NCBI RefSeq assembly: GCF_002443255.2
Contig: NW_019211455.1
Location: 36,733,472-36,797,471 of the forward strand
Source: Varroa destructor
Lineage: Eukaryota > Arthropoda > Arachnida > Mesostigmata > Varroidae
Length of the DNA stretch: 64,000 bases
Direction of reading: 5' to 3'
In this document: piece after piece, positions 1 through 12,671 of the stretch
Layout: each line of letters starts with the position of its first letter
Position numbering within the stretch: the first letter of the stretch is position 1
Position numbers and translations under genes: made by a program
The notes under the pieces: generated by a model
The model's input: the letters and a program-made list of their open reading frames with translations, nothing else
Told to the model about the DNA's origin: nothing
Database searches by the model: none

Positions 1-466
1 TATTAGTTCGTTCTATGTAAGCGATCAGGCCTTGAATATTGGTATTCGTGTTTGTAACCGAGTTAAATTAAACAAGTGCCCGTTGAATAGAATATCATAG
101 ACTTTTGTGTAACTCGGCTGCAACTCATCATCGTCATGCGACAATGCATTGGCATCTGTATGCATGACAGAGATGTTTTTTGTATGTCCCACCTCCTGTT
201 TCGCGTCACGATTTCAGAAGAGCTAGTACGGCTTCTGTGACCTACCAAACGGGAGCCATTCAAAATTAGCGCCAATATTTAAAATATACAGTACTGCGTA
301 AAAAATACGGTTAGCTCTTAGCGTCACCGAAAATCGTCAACTATCTGTGATGTCTCTTAGTCATTGTCGCTACCAAATCGCAGAAGTGGCAAGGAATAAC
401 AAACAACGAGAGGCTGTACCACTTTTACCTTATCAGATGAGCGTTAACATACAGACATTTTTTCAG
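1..466. other. Left edge, no gene supported
   Basis: AT-rich sequence without a convincing coding exon. A 70-codon open frame on the minus strand (63-275) has no recognisable motif or splice context. The stretch probably lies upstream of, or in an early intron of, the DUF3105 gene to its right. Confidence 0.4.
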
Positions 467-510
467 CCCTGAACCCATAAAAATGGGAATCGACTCTAAT
501 TGCGATGACG
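467..510 (+). CDS. Possible N-terminal exon of the TP53I13-like gene
   Basis: A 44-nt stretch is flanked by a pyrimidine-rich acceptor (ttttttcag, ending at 466) and a good donor (gtaaggt, from 511). In the frame that ends in phase 1 it reads PEPIKMGIDSNCDD plus a split Gly codon. It lies on the same strand as the DUF3105 exons and about 3 kb upstream. The linking exons between 511 and 3593 were not identified, so membership of that gene is inference. Confidence 0.3.
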
Positions 511-3500
511 GTAAGGTGAGTGTATCAAATATATGTGCTGCATGTAATTTCATTCACAGTTATTACTATGGTATACTTATTATTAAGTATACCATATTTA
601 GTAAAAAAAAAAAAAAACTTATTAGTACTCCATAACATTTAATCACTGCTTTTGTTTATTGAATTTATGAACGTTAGTAGAACTGAAGTTCTCCCAGGTT
701 GCATATGCGTGATATGTCATAAACAGAAAGGCTGTTTTAGATACTTGCTGCCGCATAGATGCTATTGTGAGGCATCGAAGGCTTGGTTGAAGATCACCGA
801 TAAAACAACGTCAGGGCAACCTTTTTCATGGACCAGCAATGACCACTGTTGAGAATCATCACCAACTTACTAATAATCTATCTATTATGTATCTAAAAAG
901 GCGATCTTGTCTAAAGCGCATCCTAGAAAAATATATCAAATTCACTAACACATCCCACAACAGTAAAAAGTATTCTATGTTTATTTATGTTGTAACTTTG
1001 ACGATGCCAATTGCAGACAAATCTTACGTTGGATTGGCCGGATCCTGGAACGCTGTTATGTTCCTCTCGAAACTCAAAATATCCGCTGTACGGGAAACTG
1101 CAAAACAAGAAAGAATGTATAAATCTTCCTGCTAACTACCACGACCATTATAGTGTAAGCTGTTCATGGTTATATACAATTTATTCTGCACAATTTTTTC
1201 GTGCTATTTGATTATACATATATCCTGTACACAAGTAAATATTTCCGTATCGAAATGAATATATCTTTAAGCTCAAAACTAGATGTTTAAAACGTACAAA
1301 TATATAGACAAATATTTCATAGTCAGCTCGAAATAGGCGCAATTGTTTCACAGTCATATATATATTATGACAGTCACATACATTAAGACACCATGCGGTT
1401 TTATGCGCTGATTTGGACGCATCTCCGGAGTCGTTGGCGTCAAGCTGAACGCCGCCGTAGCATTTTGGCAGAAGGATCCGCCTGTGTCAATAGTAGATCG
1501 TACCGCGGGCTGAACGTCAACCGATGTGCGAGATTGCCTTTCATTATACTTTGGTAATCAGCACTTACGACTAGTGAAAAGGCAGCTTCGCAGACGATCG
1601 GGCTGACGGCCTAATCGGATTTTCTATTGTGAAGGGAGTCGCTGACCTTTTAGTGGTTACGTTCGCAAATCAGTTGTCGGACCGAAGAGGTTGACTTCAT
1701 GGTACCGATAGCCTTCATGGATAGGAGACACTGTACAACCGTGCTTGACGGTTAGGTAGTATAATCCGTTTCTGAAAAGGCCACCGATAATCGACCGTGC
1801 TTAATTTACCGTCGCGAAGTTCCAAAGCGTTCTGGAGCGCGATCTTTTCTGCATGACAGCACTGATTCATGCTTACGGGAGGGACGGGTGCATTGTCACG
1901 TCGAATAGCAGATATGAGAGTCGTCAAAGGTTTGCACATTTGTTTCAGCTTCACCCACCAAATGAAGGCCAGGAAAGTTCTCAAGCATATTTGGTCTGAG
2001 GAACGCGGCCACATCTTCAACATCAGTAAAAAACCGAACTAGAAGAATAGCTCTGCCATATGGGAGGGCACGTAGCCTAATTTGGTGAGCAAGGGAATAA
2101 CTGTAGCTGTTGATGATTGCTTGTTGATACTGGTAGTATTGGCCGGAAGCGCTAGATGCCCTTTGGACGCGATTGACGGAAGAACGTTGGGCAGCAACCA
2201 CGATTGTGAATAATCTCACATCACTGCACTCGTAACGTGTCAGTACGGCGCTGCATTTTATTATCATAGAGAAAGACATACTGTGTTCTTTACTCAAATC
2301 CGTTGCGCAAATCCGTCAAAAAGTAGAGCTTTTTTCTTATCTACATAGCGACAGAGACAGCAATCGCCTGTCAGAAAAACCATTTATTTGGTTTGATCAA
2401 TAAAATGTGATAAGTCATTATTGTATATGCCACTGCTACAGTAGCTGGCTTTAGGCGTGACAAAAAGTGTTACTTGGCAAAAACTCATTAGGGCCGCTGA
2501 GATCCTTCTCTTCGAAGAGAAGAGCAGCCTTCTCTTCGCCCATCGTAATAGTCGTACTAGTCCGGTCCAGCTCATCAGCTGAACGTGTTAACAGCCGACG
2601 ATGGCAAGATAAATAGTTAGTCGTCTGCTTGATCGGCATAGTTACAGAGCTTGTTAACAAAGCAGTACGAGTCGCGTTTCTAAACAACAGGGTAGAGCTT
2701 TTCATAGACAGTGATGACAGCTGGACGTACGTAACGAAGATAGCTAAACTTTCAACATTCAGCTGTGTTTAATTGAAATCCAACAGTTTGAGTGTTACAT
2801 TGCAGCTAACTAAGTGGTGTTTAGGCATCTCAGGAGAAAGCAGGACAATTTCTTAAGCGGACCCGACAACAGTCGGGACAGAGTCACCGATTTATCGGCC
2901 TCATTGACTCCTTAGTTTTTTGACAAAAGACAAGACGTCATTACTGTGTCCGCTACCTACAAGTGAAAGAATGAGCCAACCTCCTCGGATGCCGGATTTC
3001 CTGCTGTTAATTCGGTGCCACCGATAGGATCGCGATTGTTCAACACAATTATCAAACGATTTATGTCAATGGTCAACTCGCTTCCTTCTTGGAAGGTTGA
3101 AAAAAATCTCGATAGGTAACTATATTATATCCGAGAGCTTGTATGCGGGCTTAACTAGATAATTTCAGGCGTTCATTACAGCGCGTCAACGCTTGATCGG
3201 GTCGATAATTAAGTAACGGCCTTTTGGTATCGGTTTCTCTGCTTCTGCGGAAGGTATGAGCTAAATCTGAAGCAATTCGTAAGCGCCACGCTGAGTCTGC
3301 GTCGTTGAAATATCTTTTTGTTAACTATATGCAGGGGTTAACTTGAATACCAGTTTGCATACAATAAGTTTAGGAATAGTTGCACTGCAACTAGAAGAGG
3401 CGCCTATTATGCGACTGGAGAAGTTGAGCTTTTTTTTGAATGTGACAAGGCAACGACTGTACGAATGTATCGGTTATAGAAACGTACTCTTGTAGCGTAT

Positions 3501-3593
3501 TTTTCGCGATAAGCTTCACCTAATCTTAATCAGCACACTCATTATGCAACTGACAATTAATTATAAATTTGTTCAATCCCACGTAAATTACAG
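511..3593. other. Probable intron space, open frames of unknown origin
   Basis: No exon of a recognised gene was found here. Positions 1380-2740 are less AT-rich than the surroundings. They carry two overlapping minus-strand open frames (1715-2023 and 1896-2297, 102 and 133 codons) with no domain I can name and no convincing splice sites. They could be remnants of a mobile element. A short perfect inverted repeat lies at 567-596 and is listed separately. Confidence 0.4.
567..596. repeat. Short perfect inverted repeat (13-bp arms, 4-nt loop)
   Basis: The arm at 567-579 is the exact reverse complement of 584-596, separated by ttat. The sequence is AT-rich with a central GTATAC in each arm. No coding context; it could be a chance palindrome or the end of a small hairpin element. 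Confidence 0.7.
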
Positions 3594-5972
3594 CCCGACC
3601 ATTACTGTATGTATACGGAGGTGACGTACGACCACGTGATCCCTGTAATGTAAGTCTTGGAACAGGCGGAATGATATAACATTTACCACTTAATCTAGGT
3701 ATTGGAAACCTCTATTAATGGATTAGTCGTGCAGGGTTAACGAGAAATTCTAGAATTAGCAAAAACATGTAAAGTAGTATGGTCACTGTAGGTTCATAGA
3801 AATATATGACGTATATTTAGTCTAGAAGATTGAAATAACACTAACAAGGAAACTCCACTACCCTAAATTCTTCTTCTATAATGATATTTATATTGATTTA
3901 CTATATCAGTTTTAATAGATAGCCCTCAAGCTTTCATAGCCAAGTCGCAATCCGCCATTTTCAGCGTCGACAACGTAACAATTGTACGCGTTTCGTCCAC
4001 TTCAGATGTCAACGTTCCAACAAAGCATTTATGTTGATGAGGCCTCTTTATCATCACGGAAAAGAAAGCCCTTAAGATCTCTGTACATTAGCAATATATA
4101 GAAGTTATTGACCGATAAAATTGCGTTATAATTTTAAAATCGGCACAATTGATCGACCCTAACATAGGCATCGTTAGATAATTTCTATTTGAAAGCTTGT
4201 GTCCATGCTTCGAATCACAAAACTGAAGTATAGTAAATCGGTATATTTCGAAAGTATAGTAAAGGTTTATTGCAAGTAAATTGCCCCCAATCTGGATGGA
4301 AAGCTCTACGTCGATGTTTAATTGTAGTAGGGCATAATGACTGGCATATTACATTATTATTGGTTAATTTTATTGTCGTGTTGCCGCCTTCCAGAGAGGG
4401 GCATCGACCCGTGTGGCCAATATTTGGTGAATACTATCACGTACCTCGCCAGCGGTACCTTCACTCTATCGAGGTTGGTTCACTGCACTGCAAGTTCTAC
4501 CGCATGCGTAAAACAAGTTGTCCAAACCGTGGTTGGACGCCAGTAATATAACATAAAACGTTATTACCTCCGATTAAGTTTCTAGTCGAAGATCTATTTC
4601 TTCTTTGAAATATACAACCATAAAAAGACATAAAAACATCTGTCGTTGCGGACATTTAGTGTGTTTCACTTATATCGTTGTTTCTTTAGCATGGTAGCGT
4701 GGTAATGCTGTATCACCCATGTACGGCTGAGCACCTTGTAGCGCGGCTGCGATCACTGGTTACCCGATGCGTCAGAAAATACGTCATTTCTCGCGAGCCA
4801 CTTCTCGATCCCAATTACGTAAGTTTGCATGCAGAAATACTTTATGCATTTGGCAAATGAGGCAGTTTATTATAGGAAAGGACGTGCGAAAACCTGTGAT
4901 CTCAGCATTTACTGGATCTGTTGTAACTGTTTGCCGGTCTAAAATAGGTAAATCGTTCGCAGTTAGTAGTTTGAAAATGACTGGAAAAGCGCATTATTTC
5001 TATGTAACGGCTCAGTATCGCCAACTTTAAACTTTGTAATAATAGGAAAAAGGCAAAATCATAAAGAGTCGTCCCGACGAACGGTAATTTGTATTGCTAT
5101 TGCAGCCTATCGCCTTAGCCGCTTGGGGATGTCGTCTTCAAATGAACAGCGTTAATGACACCGAAGTTATAGAATTTATCAAGGTACAGCTATGTATTTC
5201 TTAATCGTTTCTAAAACTACATTGGAATCGCATGCACCCCACTTTGGAAAAACTCAGACGTATAAGCTGAATATTGTGTAAATAGGAACTTGTTAATTAA
5301 TGAATTTATATCCAGGAGTTTATTTAGCAGTGATCATATATTATTCATCTGTTCTCCTTGCCATCATTTACTTAAATACTGTCTTAATTGCATTAGTGCA
5401 CTTAATTAACCCTGAGGGCGTTGTAATGGAATTAAATTTTAGTGTTATTATGGCGGCGTAATCTTCAATAGGTTTTTGAGGCTATTTCTGATAAGTTCAG
5501 CAGGGCTCACTCCCGCTAAACCTTCTAGTGGGAGCCAGCTTTCATGTCCTAGCAAATAGATGACTTCAAAGTGAAACGCGAAAGAACGCTAAAATTGTAA
5601 AAAGAAAGTTATGTGTCAGCCGAAAGCACCCCCACGTTAATCTTTAATTAATGTAAAAGGTTGTTACTTTGACTGCTTCCATTGCAGACGTACGCTCTTC
5701 ATGGCCCAGAAAAGCTCTATGAGAGGGAGGGACAATACAATTATACGTTGTTCCGCACGGCTTTTTATCCTCCGGGAATGCTTGAAAACCCTTCAAAGCC
5801 AGCACAAGGGCAAAAGATGACAGTGTGTCCAGCACAATCTCTGGAAGGTCATTTTCAGGTATATGACAAAGATCACGAAGTGCCAATAGGCACAGACTCG
5901 TCAAAGTATGCCCATATGTTTGCATTTTTAGACAGTGCCACTATTAATACTGAACAGTTTTCCGAAGATTAG
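3594..5972 (+). CDS. TP53I13: TP53I13-like protein with DUF3105 domain
   Basis: Five plus-strand exons join in phase: 3594-3649, 4395-4473, 4690-4818, 5106-5183 and 5688-5972 (stop TAG), giving 208 residues of C-terminal protein. The order of motifs is VTYDHVIPV, GHRPVWPIFGEYYHVP, RYLHSIE then HGSVVMLYHPC across a splice, PIALAAWGC, and FIKTYALHGPE. This is the pattern of the DUF3105 domain of TP53I13 (a p53-inducible membrane/secreted protein in mammals; biochemical role unknown). Introns all have GT/AG ends and the phases (2,0,0,0) fit exactly. The last exon adds a 94-residue tail with FRTAFYPPGM and ends FSED. The start is not determined; an exon at 467-510 may belong. The usual S-G-P-H before the tryptophan is E-G-H here. 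The family assignment rests on recalled family patterns. Confidence 0.82.
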
Positions 5973-7739
5973 CTGCCAATCATGAACTATGAAATACAAG
6001 CAGGATCCTATTGGCTTCAGTGAACGTTTCAACGCACTTCACCAAAGGATTAACAGATGTATTTATCTATTTCGACCGATATCGATGTTGGTTTAACAAT
6101 ATGGTTGACTGATGAGATGCAGCAATCGCCGAAAGAAGATCTAAAAACAAACAAGCAAAAACAAACGTAGGTTAAGAGTTATTTGTCTGCAGAATTGTAC
6201 AATTGACAATGACGACGTTAAATTAATCGTAGTCATGTAAATGGTTATAAATGAAGTAGAAGCTTCTGTCATTGTACTGTTGATTTATTTCGCCAATTTA
6301 TTATCGATTATGTCATGTCACAGTTGAGGTGTTTTTTTATAGTTTCAACCATTGCTGCACCCAAACGTAGACTACGTTGAACGATAAGAAAGTGTATGAA
6401 CCAGCTGATCAATAACAGATAGCGAGAAATTTCGTACTTGTGCGACAGCAGATAGTCAGTATTGCAGCGACATTGCCGTTATGTTTCGTTCCTGCATGTG
6501 GAAAAACCTCTACTAGAGCTGCAAGAGGGAACTAGTATTTTGCTCCGCGTATGTAAAGAGCGCAGTAGAGCTTTTTCATTTAACGAGGATTGATGCGGCT
6601 TTGCTTTTCACTTACGTTAATAGTTTCAATCTAATCGTTAGTCGGTCGAAACAGCCCTAATGTTCAATCGCCTTTAAAGTCGAGTTCCTACATATCTTTG
6701 TTTATAAAAAGTATTTCTAAAAATTAATCATAATAGATTATTGGGCTCTTTGCTATCTTCAACACATGAATCATGTACATTTGACGTCGTAAAGTGTCAA
6801 TAAATTTGAGTATCAATAATAGACCTATCTGGTATCTATTGATTTTATTGAGACAGTTCTGGTCTCTCTCGCTCTATTGCGGATCTGCAATAGGCTGGTT
6901 TGTTTAGGTGCAATTGGCTGACCTACTATTCAGCCTCCTAGGCGTTGCAGAAGGGAGCCTGCCAAGCAATGTGTAATGCATCAAACTCTGTCGAGAATAG
7001 TTAATTAAAGGTAATCAATGGCGACTTAAAATCAAAAAAAAATTATACATTCTCTATCGACATTACAGGAAAAGTGCTGCGGTTACTGAGTGTGACTTCA
7101 GAGCCCGCGTAATACCTTAATTCATACTAACACAATCATAAATACTAGGTTTAAGCATTCGTGAAAATAAAATGTCTAAGGATCTGGTTTTTAGCTTTCA
7201 ACGATGGATCAGCTCCATGGAAAAATTGCATTTCTAATTGACTGGGAAGTGCTGTAGCTTCGTTTTCAAAAAAAGAACCAATGCACGCAAATGGATTTAT
7301 GTCAATACAAAAATTCTAAAACATTTTAAAACTAAAATGATATACGACTCACAGTGGATACAGCGTTTGTTTTTGTACACCACAGATTGTAATAGGCCTT
7401 CGTATAGTTAACAGAAAGACTCTGTAGCCTAAAAGCAATTTTTTAGATAAAAAAATAGGCTTATTTAATAAATTATTACACCTCCAAACTACTTATACAA
7501 ACGTATCAGAAGAGTGTTAATACGTAGAACTATCAACTCTAGTAATTTCGAATAATCAAGACCAACTGTTATCAGTATTTTTTTTTCATATGATTTTCTA
7601 GCCTTCGAAATTTGCTCAAGAAGCACTCAATCCTCTCGCGGTTGAAAGACATTAATTTGTACACACTTCAGAATTTTGTTGGCGTATGTAATAAATAAAG
7701 GTCCGTTCTTAAGTAATCTCGGGTTGTATTTTACAGAAA
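5973..7739. other. Intergenic stretch, nothing recognised
   Basis: AT-rich DNA downstream of the DUF3105 gene. There is no AATAAA close to the stop codon; one occurs near 6800. No open frame with recognisable motifs, no RNA gene and no clear repeat was seen. Confidence 0.5.
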
Positions 7740-10560
7740 AGAGGTAAAGCAAATAATTACTCAGAAGAACAGCAGCATATCAGAATCACTGGTGGCTTAC
7801 GGAAATACGGAGACAAAACTTCCAGCAGTACAAGCAGCCACCGATAGTGAGGCGATCGAACGGATCGCCAACATAAAGTACCCACCGTTACATCAACGGG
7901 TTGGAACAGGTATCTTCTTTTACCACTACCGCCAACTAGCGGGAATTTTGTGAATTAAGTCTTACCAGCGGTGGCCTCAAATGCGGCGGCTCACGTCCAG
8001 CCAGAAGTTGATCCCAGAGTAGTTGACGGGGCGCGTCTTCCACAAGACACTAAGAATTATTTGATAAAACTGCAAGAATGCTACAACGTTAGCGCTTCTT
8101 AAGCTGACAGCTTATCAGATATCGATATCCTCCTGCTGACGGAAGCCTGGGCAACGTGCCCATTTAGTCTCTTCTGTTTTTACGCCCTGAAGCTCTATCG
8201 CTACCCTCTATCTTCTTCTTTATCATAGCTAGCTTTAAAGCTCGTTTAAGCCGGACTGTCTCAAATGGCATATCAGCGCTCAGAGACAAGCTTATAGGCT
8301 ATAGTCGCTGAATAATTAACGCAAGTTCCATGCCCATTTGAGGAACACGCCGAAGGATTGCTTATTGATGTGTTTACAACGAAGATTACCTGAGAAAAAA
8401 TTCGCTTCACTAGAAGAAATGGCTCGCCGAATGAGGGCGGATGTGTATACAAATACTCATTCCGATCGCTCCAAGATGTCGGTGGGAACATCTTGGACCT
8501 CCAAAGACTTTCCCCCGCCAAGTTGTCTGGATGTTGGGAATTTTCAGACCGAGCACACGTAGTCATCCCAATACCCTGTGTCATCACCATGAAGAGCTAT
8601 GTGCAACACCTCATCGAAATCATCCTGTCATCCGTCTAAAAAACAAACCCTGGTTCGATGATCTTCGTCGCGTTAATTGATGAGCCACGAACACAGACTG
8701 CTACCAAATATGCACGCCATAACCGTTTTCGTTAGAGCTTAATGGGTAACGTATTTGCCTGCTAATCTTAAGGACACGTTGTGGTCTAGGGTCGAACCTG
8801 ACATAGACAGACATCGTTTCGTGTTGGGAACCAGCCGTCTGATGGAGTACCTTAAGGCGATGCCGGAAATAAAGCTCAAAATATAGAGGCTGCAGTTCAT
8901 CCTATGGAAGAGGCGCCAAGTATCTGCCAAATAATACACGTCATACGATAAAGATATCGAAAAGTCGACAAATAGCAAAAGCATAGCGGCAGCCATACGA
9001 ACTGCTAACACACCGTGGATCGACCACATGTCCAATAAGCTCAATTGCACTAATGAATCACTCTGCTAGTGTGTTTTCGACGAGTGATAAATCTTAAATG
9101 GGCTCATTGTTCTCTGCGAGCGGTAATGAGAAATTCACGACAGAGCACAGTCTGCTCGAGCAAATTTTTACCATGCTAAACGTTTTGCAAGCCCTGGAAA
9201 ATCTGCAGAGGAACGAGGCAGGAGGCTCTGAGTGCTCTCGCTCTAGTTTCGCTGGACTGCTTCCCTTAAGGGCTAATTACGTGCTCGCATTTTGCCGGCT
9301 TTATGGAGAGATATTCTGCTATGCCATCGACGTGGTGCAAAGACGCTAAGAAGACCATATGCTATAGACTTCTTGCCGGTCTGATGATCAAGAGACTGCT
9401 CGCCTTTTTAGAGAATAGGAAACCTATATCAACAAAGGAAAAAGGGAATAGCGCTTAACGGAGACAGCATGCGGCGTCTTCATGATCGACATCAAAAAAG
9501 CACTCAACAATATGTCGAGCATTTCATACATGTATAGGAAATCGGTCCTGCGTACCTTGACGAACCTGGTCGCACCATAAAATGCGCTAGCTCTGCTGGC
9601 TGCAATCTTACTAGAAAACAATGTGAGTATTGATGACGGAATGCTGGAACTACGCCCCTTTTCCGTTCCAAAGGAGTGCCCTGGCCCTAGGTCATAGTCT
9701 GAGGCTCTCTGTGTTCTCGGTCTTACTTGAACGTCTTCTTGACAAAATAGAAAGAATCTGGTTGAAGTTACCCTTCGCGCGAATAATCTGGCAATTTACA
9801 AACTTAATAGATTTCAAGTGCAGCAGTCGCTGACTGAGTTTCAGATGGCAGTAAAAAGACTGAAATGGACCAATGTAAGACAAAGTCTGTAAAGATCAAA
9901 AAGGGGAAGGGCCACGACGCTGACAAAACACTCTTTTGCTGGATCCCTCCTTCGATACGTTAACAGGTTTCTGTATCTTGGGCTGCGCATCTTTTTTGAT
10001 TGTCACAGCTTTACCTCGCACATTACGGAAAAACGCTGACTGCATGGTGTGAGATCAAGGTACCCAGTTGCCTTTTCCTCATAACAGCACTTCGTAAAGT
10101 AAATCTAATTTGGGAGGACCTTACAATAGGAAATGTCGAACTACTTAACTGAGCGAAAGCTTTCTTTTTGGATCATCCTTTGGGTCTTCATCGTACGGTA
10201 AGAAACCGACTGGATTACCTCTAATTAGCACCCTGTCACTTTTCTAGGATATCGCATTCTGTATTCTGGAACCTTCGTGTGTCTCAGCAAGTGGGAGCAG
10301 ATGTTCGCCGAAACAGACGGTGAATTTTTCAGAACGGGCGCGATTAGGGATAATAACTAGACAAAAACGGAGCAGACATACTACATGTAGTCACTCGTTT
10401 CGGGATTCACGGACTCCACTGAAAATTATATACGGACGGGCGCTTCCATAAACCTAGCGAGGAACGTATCTGTAGTAAATGTGGAAAGAACTGTGATATG
10501 TACTTTGCAGGCTGCTGCCTCGTGGTGCCCCCTCGGGAGCCTGGCTTATTGAGGCTACCG
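7740..10560 (+). mobile_element. Decayed non-LTR retrotransposon (LINE) remnant
   Basis: Less AT-rich than its flanks and full of short frames that make sense only as a broken element. On the plus strand, frames around 9480-9530 read like the reverse-transcriptase segment FMIDIKKALNNM. Around 9950-10040 there is RYVNRFLYLGLRI followed by SFTSHI, the usual layout after the RT palm/thumb. Near 10455-10510 a cysteine cluster (ERICSKCGKNCDMYFAGCC) resembles the C-terminal zinc motif of R1/I-type elements. Many stops and frameshifts interrupt it, so it cannot encode a working protein. The region from 7740 to 8700 is assigned only by continuity, and the clade is uncertain. A SINE copy is inserted near 8724-8900. 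Confidence 0.6.
8724..8900 (+). repeat. tRNA-derived SINE, copy 1 (degenerate)
   Basis: This shares a long collinear match with the copy at 59833-60005: the internal A-box-like part (atgggtaacgtatttgcct), the block acacgttgtggtctagg, the B-box (ggtcgaacc), and a tail with gatggagt, ggcgat and ggaaataaa. The B box has lost a base relative to copy 2 and the A box is degraded, so this is the older or more damaged copy. It sits inside the LINE remnant. Confidence 0.75.
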
Positions 10561-12671
10561 AAGAATGCGTTACTATATCGCGAATTTTTAATCCTTTTGA
10601 ACTTTCTCTAAGCCTATAAATATTACAACTTAAGGGGTACAAAAATGACTGATCATATCTTGTAATACAAATGCATATATATTGTCGTTGCTGTGGATCC
10701 TTTTTGTATCTTTATACAAATATATTGATATGTACCGTCAAAACCATTGTATCATTATATTATACCTGATCTAGAAGCACAACAATAGTAGGTCTGCAAG
10801 ATGTAGTAGATCTGCAAGATGTTCTAAGCTTAGCTCAAGGGTTTGTTTAGTGAAATTCACTATGCCACTGTTAGATGGTTCTAATTCAGATTTTATTATC
10901 CAGTTAATGACAAATATGAATGAAAATGATTAAAATATTTTTATGTGACCTACCCAGGTTCGGGGCTAATGTTCTCTCAGCGCGTCTAGCTGACGTTATG
11001 CATCTTCCTTTCTTCCTATTCATTCCGTACATCCAATGACAAACTCTAGGTACTTTATCCGCATAAGTTGGATGGTAAGGGGAAAACTTGGAACATCTTC
11101 GTGCAAATCAATAAACCTAGGATCTTGCTAAGGTTTCTAAATCTGTATCAAATCATACAAAGTAGGTTGTAGATATGAAGCTTAAAATGAGTACTTTCAA
11201 AGACCCGAACCCAATATTCATTCAGAGAGTCTTAGCTTCACATTCTATTTGCGATACCATGTATTTGACTATCTCAAATGAGGAGCACATCAGTTCCATC
11301 GACGCTAAAAACTATGACATATCACTCTTTTAGTTCAGACGTCACTTTATCAAGCTCTAAACCGATGTTAATATATTTGAGCTAGACGTGTATTCAGCAA
11401 TCTCGACAACCGTCTCCGCATAATACTACTTAATCAGTGCAATAGATCGCGGGAAAAATGGTGGAGTTGCCCTGAGATTTGAGACAGTTAGGTAATCCAT
11501 AGAATCAAACCTGTGAGGATACAACGAAGTATCTGTCTATGGACACCAACAGCTGTTATATATTAGAAGCATACTACTTAATGACGGGACGGCAGACGCT
11601 TGACGTAATCTCTAATGATAATTCCGGGGAAGCGGCGTCATCTGAGTAGCTAATGCGCACCTTTTTAAATGCGCAGCTACGGAAACTATAATTAACAAGC
11701 ATGCTGCCACGGTGATTCAAATGTCAAAGTTGGAACAAATTATTACCAGATATTAATGATCAGGAAAATAAATACAGATAGGAAATAAAATACAGATAGG
11801 AAGTTAAGAAAGATAAGGGATTGTTATTGGATAAGCTAAGAGCTGATTTTATGGTTGCTATGTATAGTAGAACATTGGTTTTATTCCTAATGGGGCCAAG
11901 TTCTTAGTGCTGCACCTAAAAATAGGTGATTCCGAGGATTTGTTCGCATAGGATGCATACCTACTACTGTTAAGTGCAAACAAACAAAAAAGACAGTTCT
12001 GGACGTTTCTGACCGAAAGGTGCATAAGCAGCATAATATAAAATGAATGACTTGTACTTAGTAGGCAACCGCAATGCCATCTTTCGTCACCTTTGTTTAG
12101 ACTCCTCAACTGTTTTCTTTATACAGCACGCTAACATCGTGAGTTCATCATTATATAAAACAGGTACAAAAGATTACTTTGAAGAGTACCTGTAAAAGCA
12201 TAGTAAGTAATAATAGCAAGTTACCATAAACCCAATTTAGTTAGAAAGAAGACAGGTCAGAACACGGAGAACCTCTTCACTAGGTAGAGTACAAAGCGTG
12301 TATGTTTTATTTTCCCGTTAGCGATAGAACTCTAACTCACCTCGGGCACAAATCGTATACGTAGTAAATGGACGCATACCACCCAATACGTCACAGCATT
12401 GTCTTAGAATATATTTACATATTTACATGGCATGACATCATGGATATCATAATATGTAGTGCCACAAGGATCGTTGATGCCAGGAGGATAAACTATGCAT
12501 TCCTTTCTATAAAACCATGTTCTAAATTTGTAGCAAATAGTTGCAAGAAAGTACTCGCGGCATAGGTAGCCGCCGAAGGAATGAGGTTCATCTGGGACTG
12601 ATTAGCAGCATTTTTGATGCAAATATGTCACTTTAAACGTCCAGTCATAAATTTTCGGCAAGTTCTACGGT
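10561..12671. other. Intergenic stretch with small tandem duplications
   Basis: No supported gene. There are two short direct duplications: a gtctgcaagatgta-like unit around 10789-10822, and two copies of an aaataaatacagatagg-like unit at about 11764-11803. A tttatt (AATAAA on the minus strand) at 12306-12311 could serve the oxygenase gene that ends at 12672, although it is about 360 bp past the stop. Confidence 0.45.

Noticed and set aside
1896..2297. 133-codon minus-strand open frame
   Set aside because: No domain, no clear splice sites and no start context. Kept only as a note on the region; it may be a repeat remnant.
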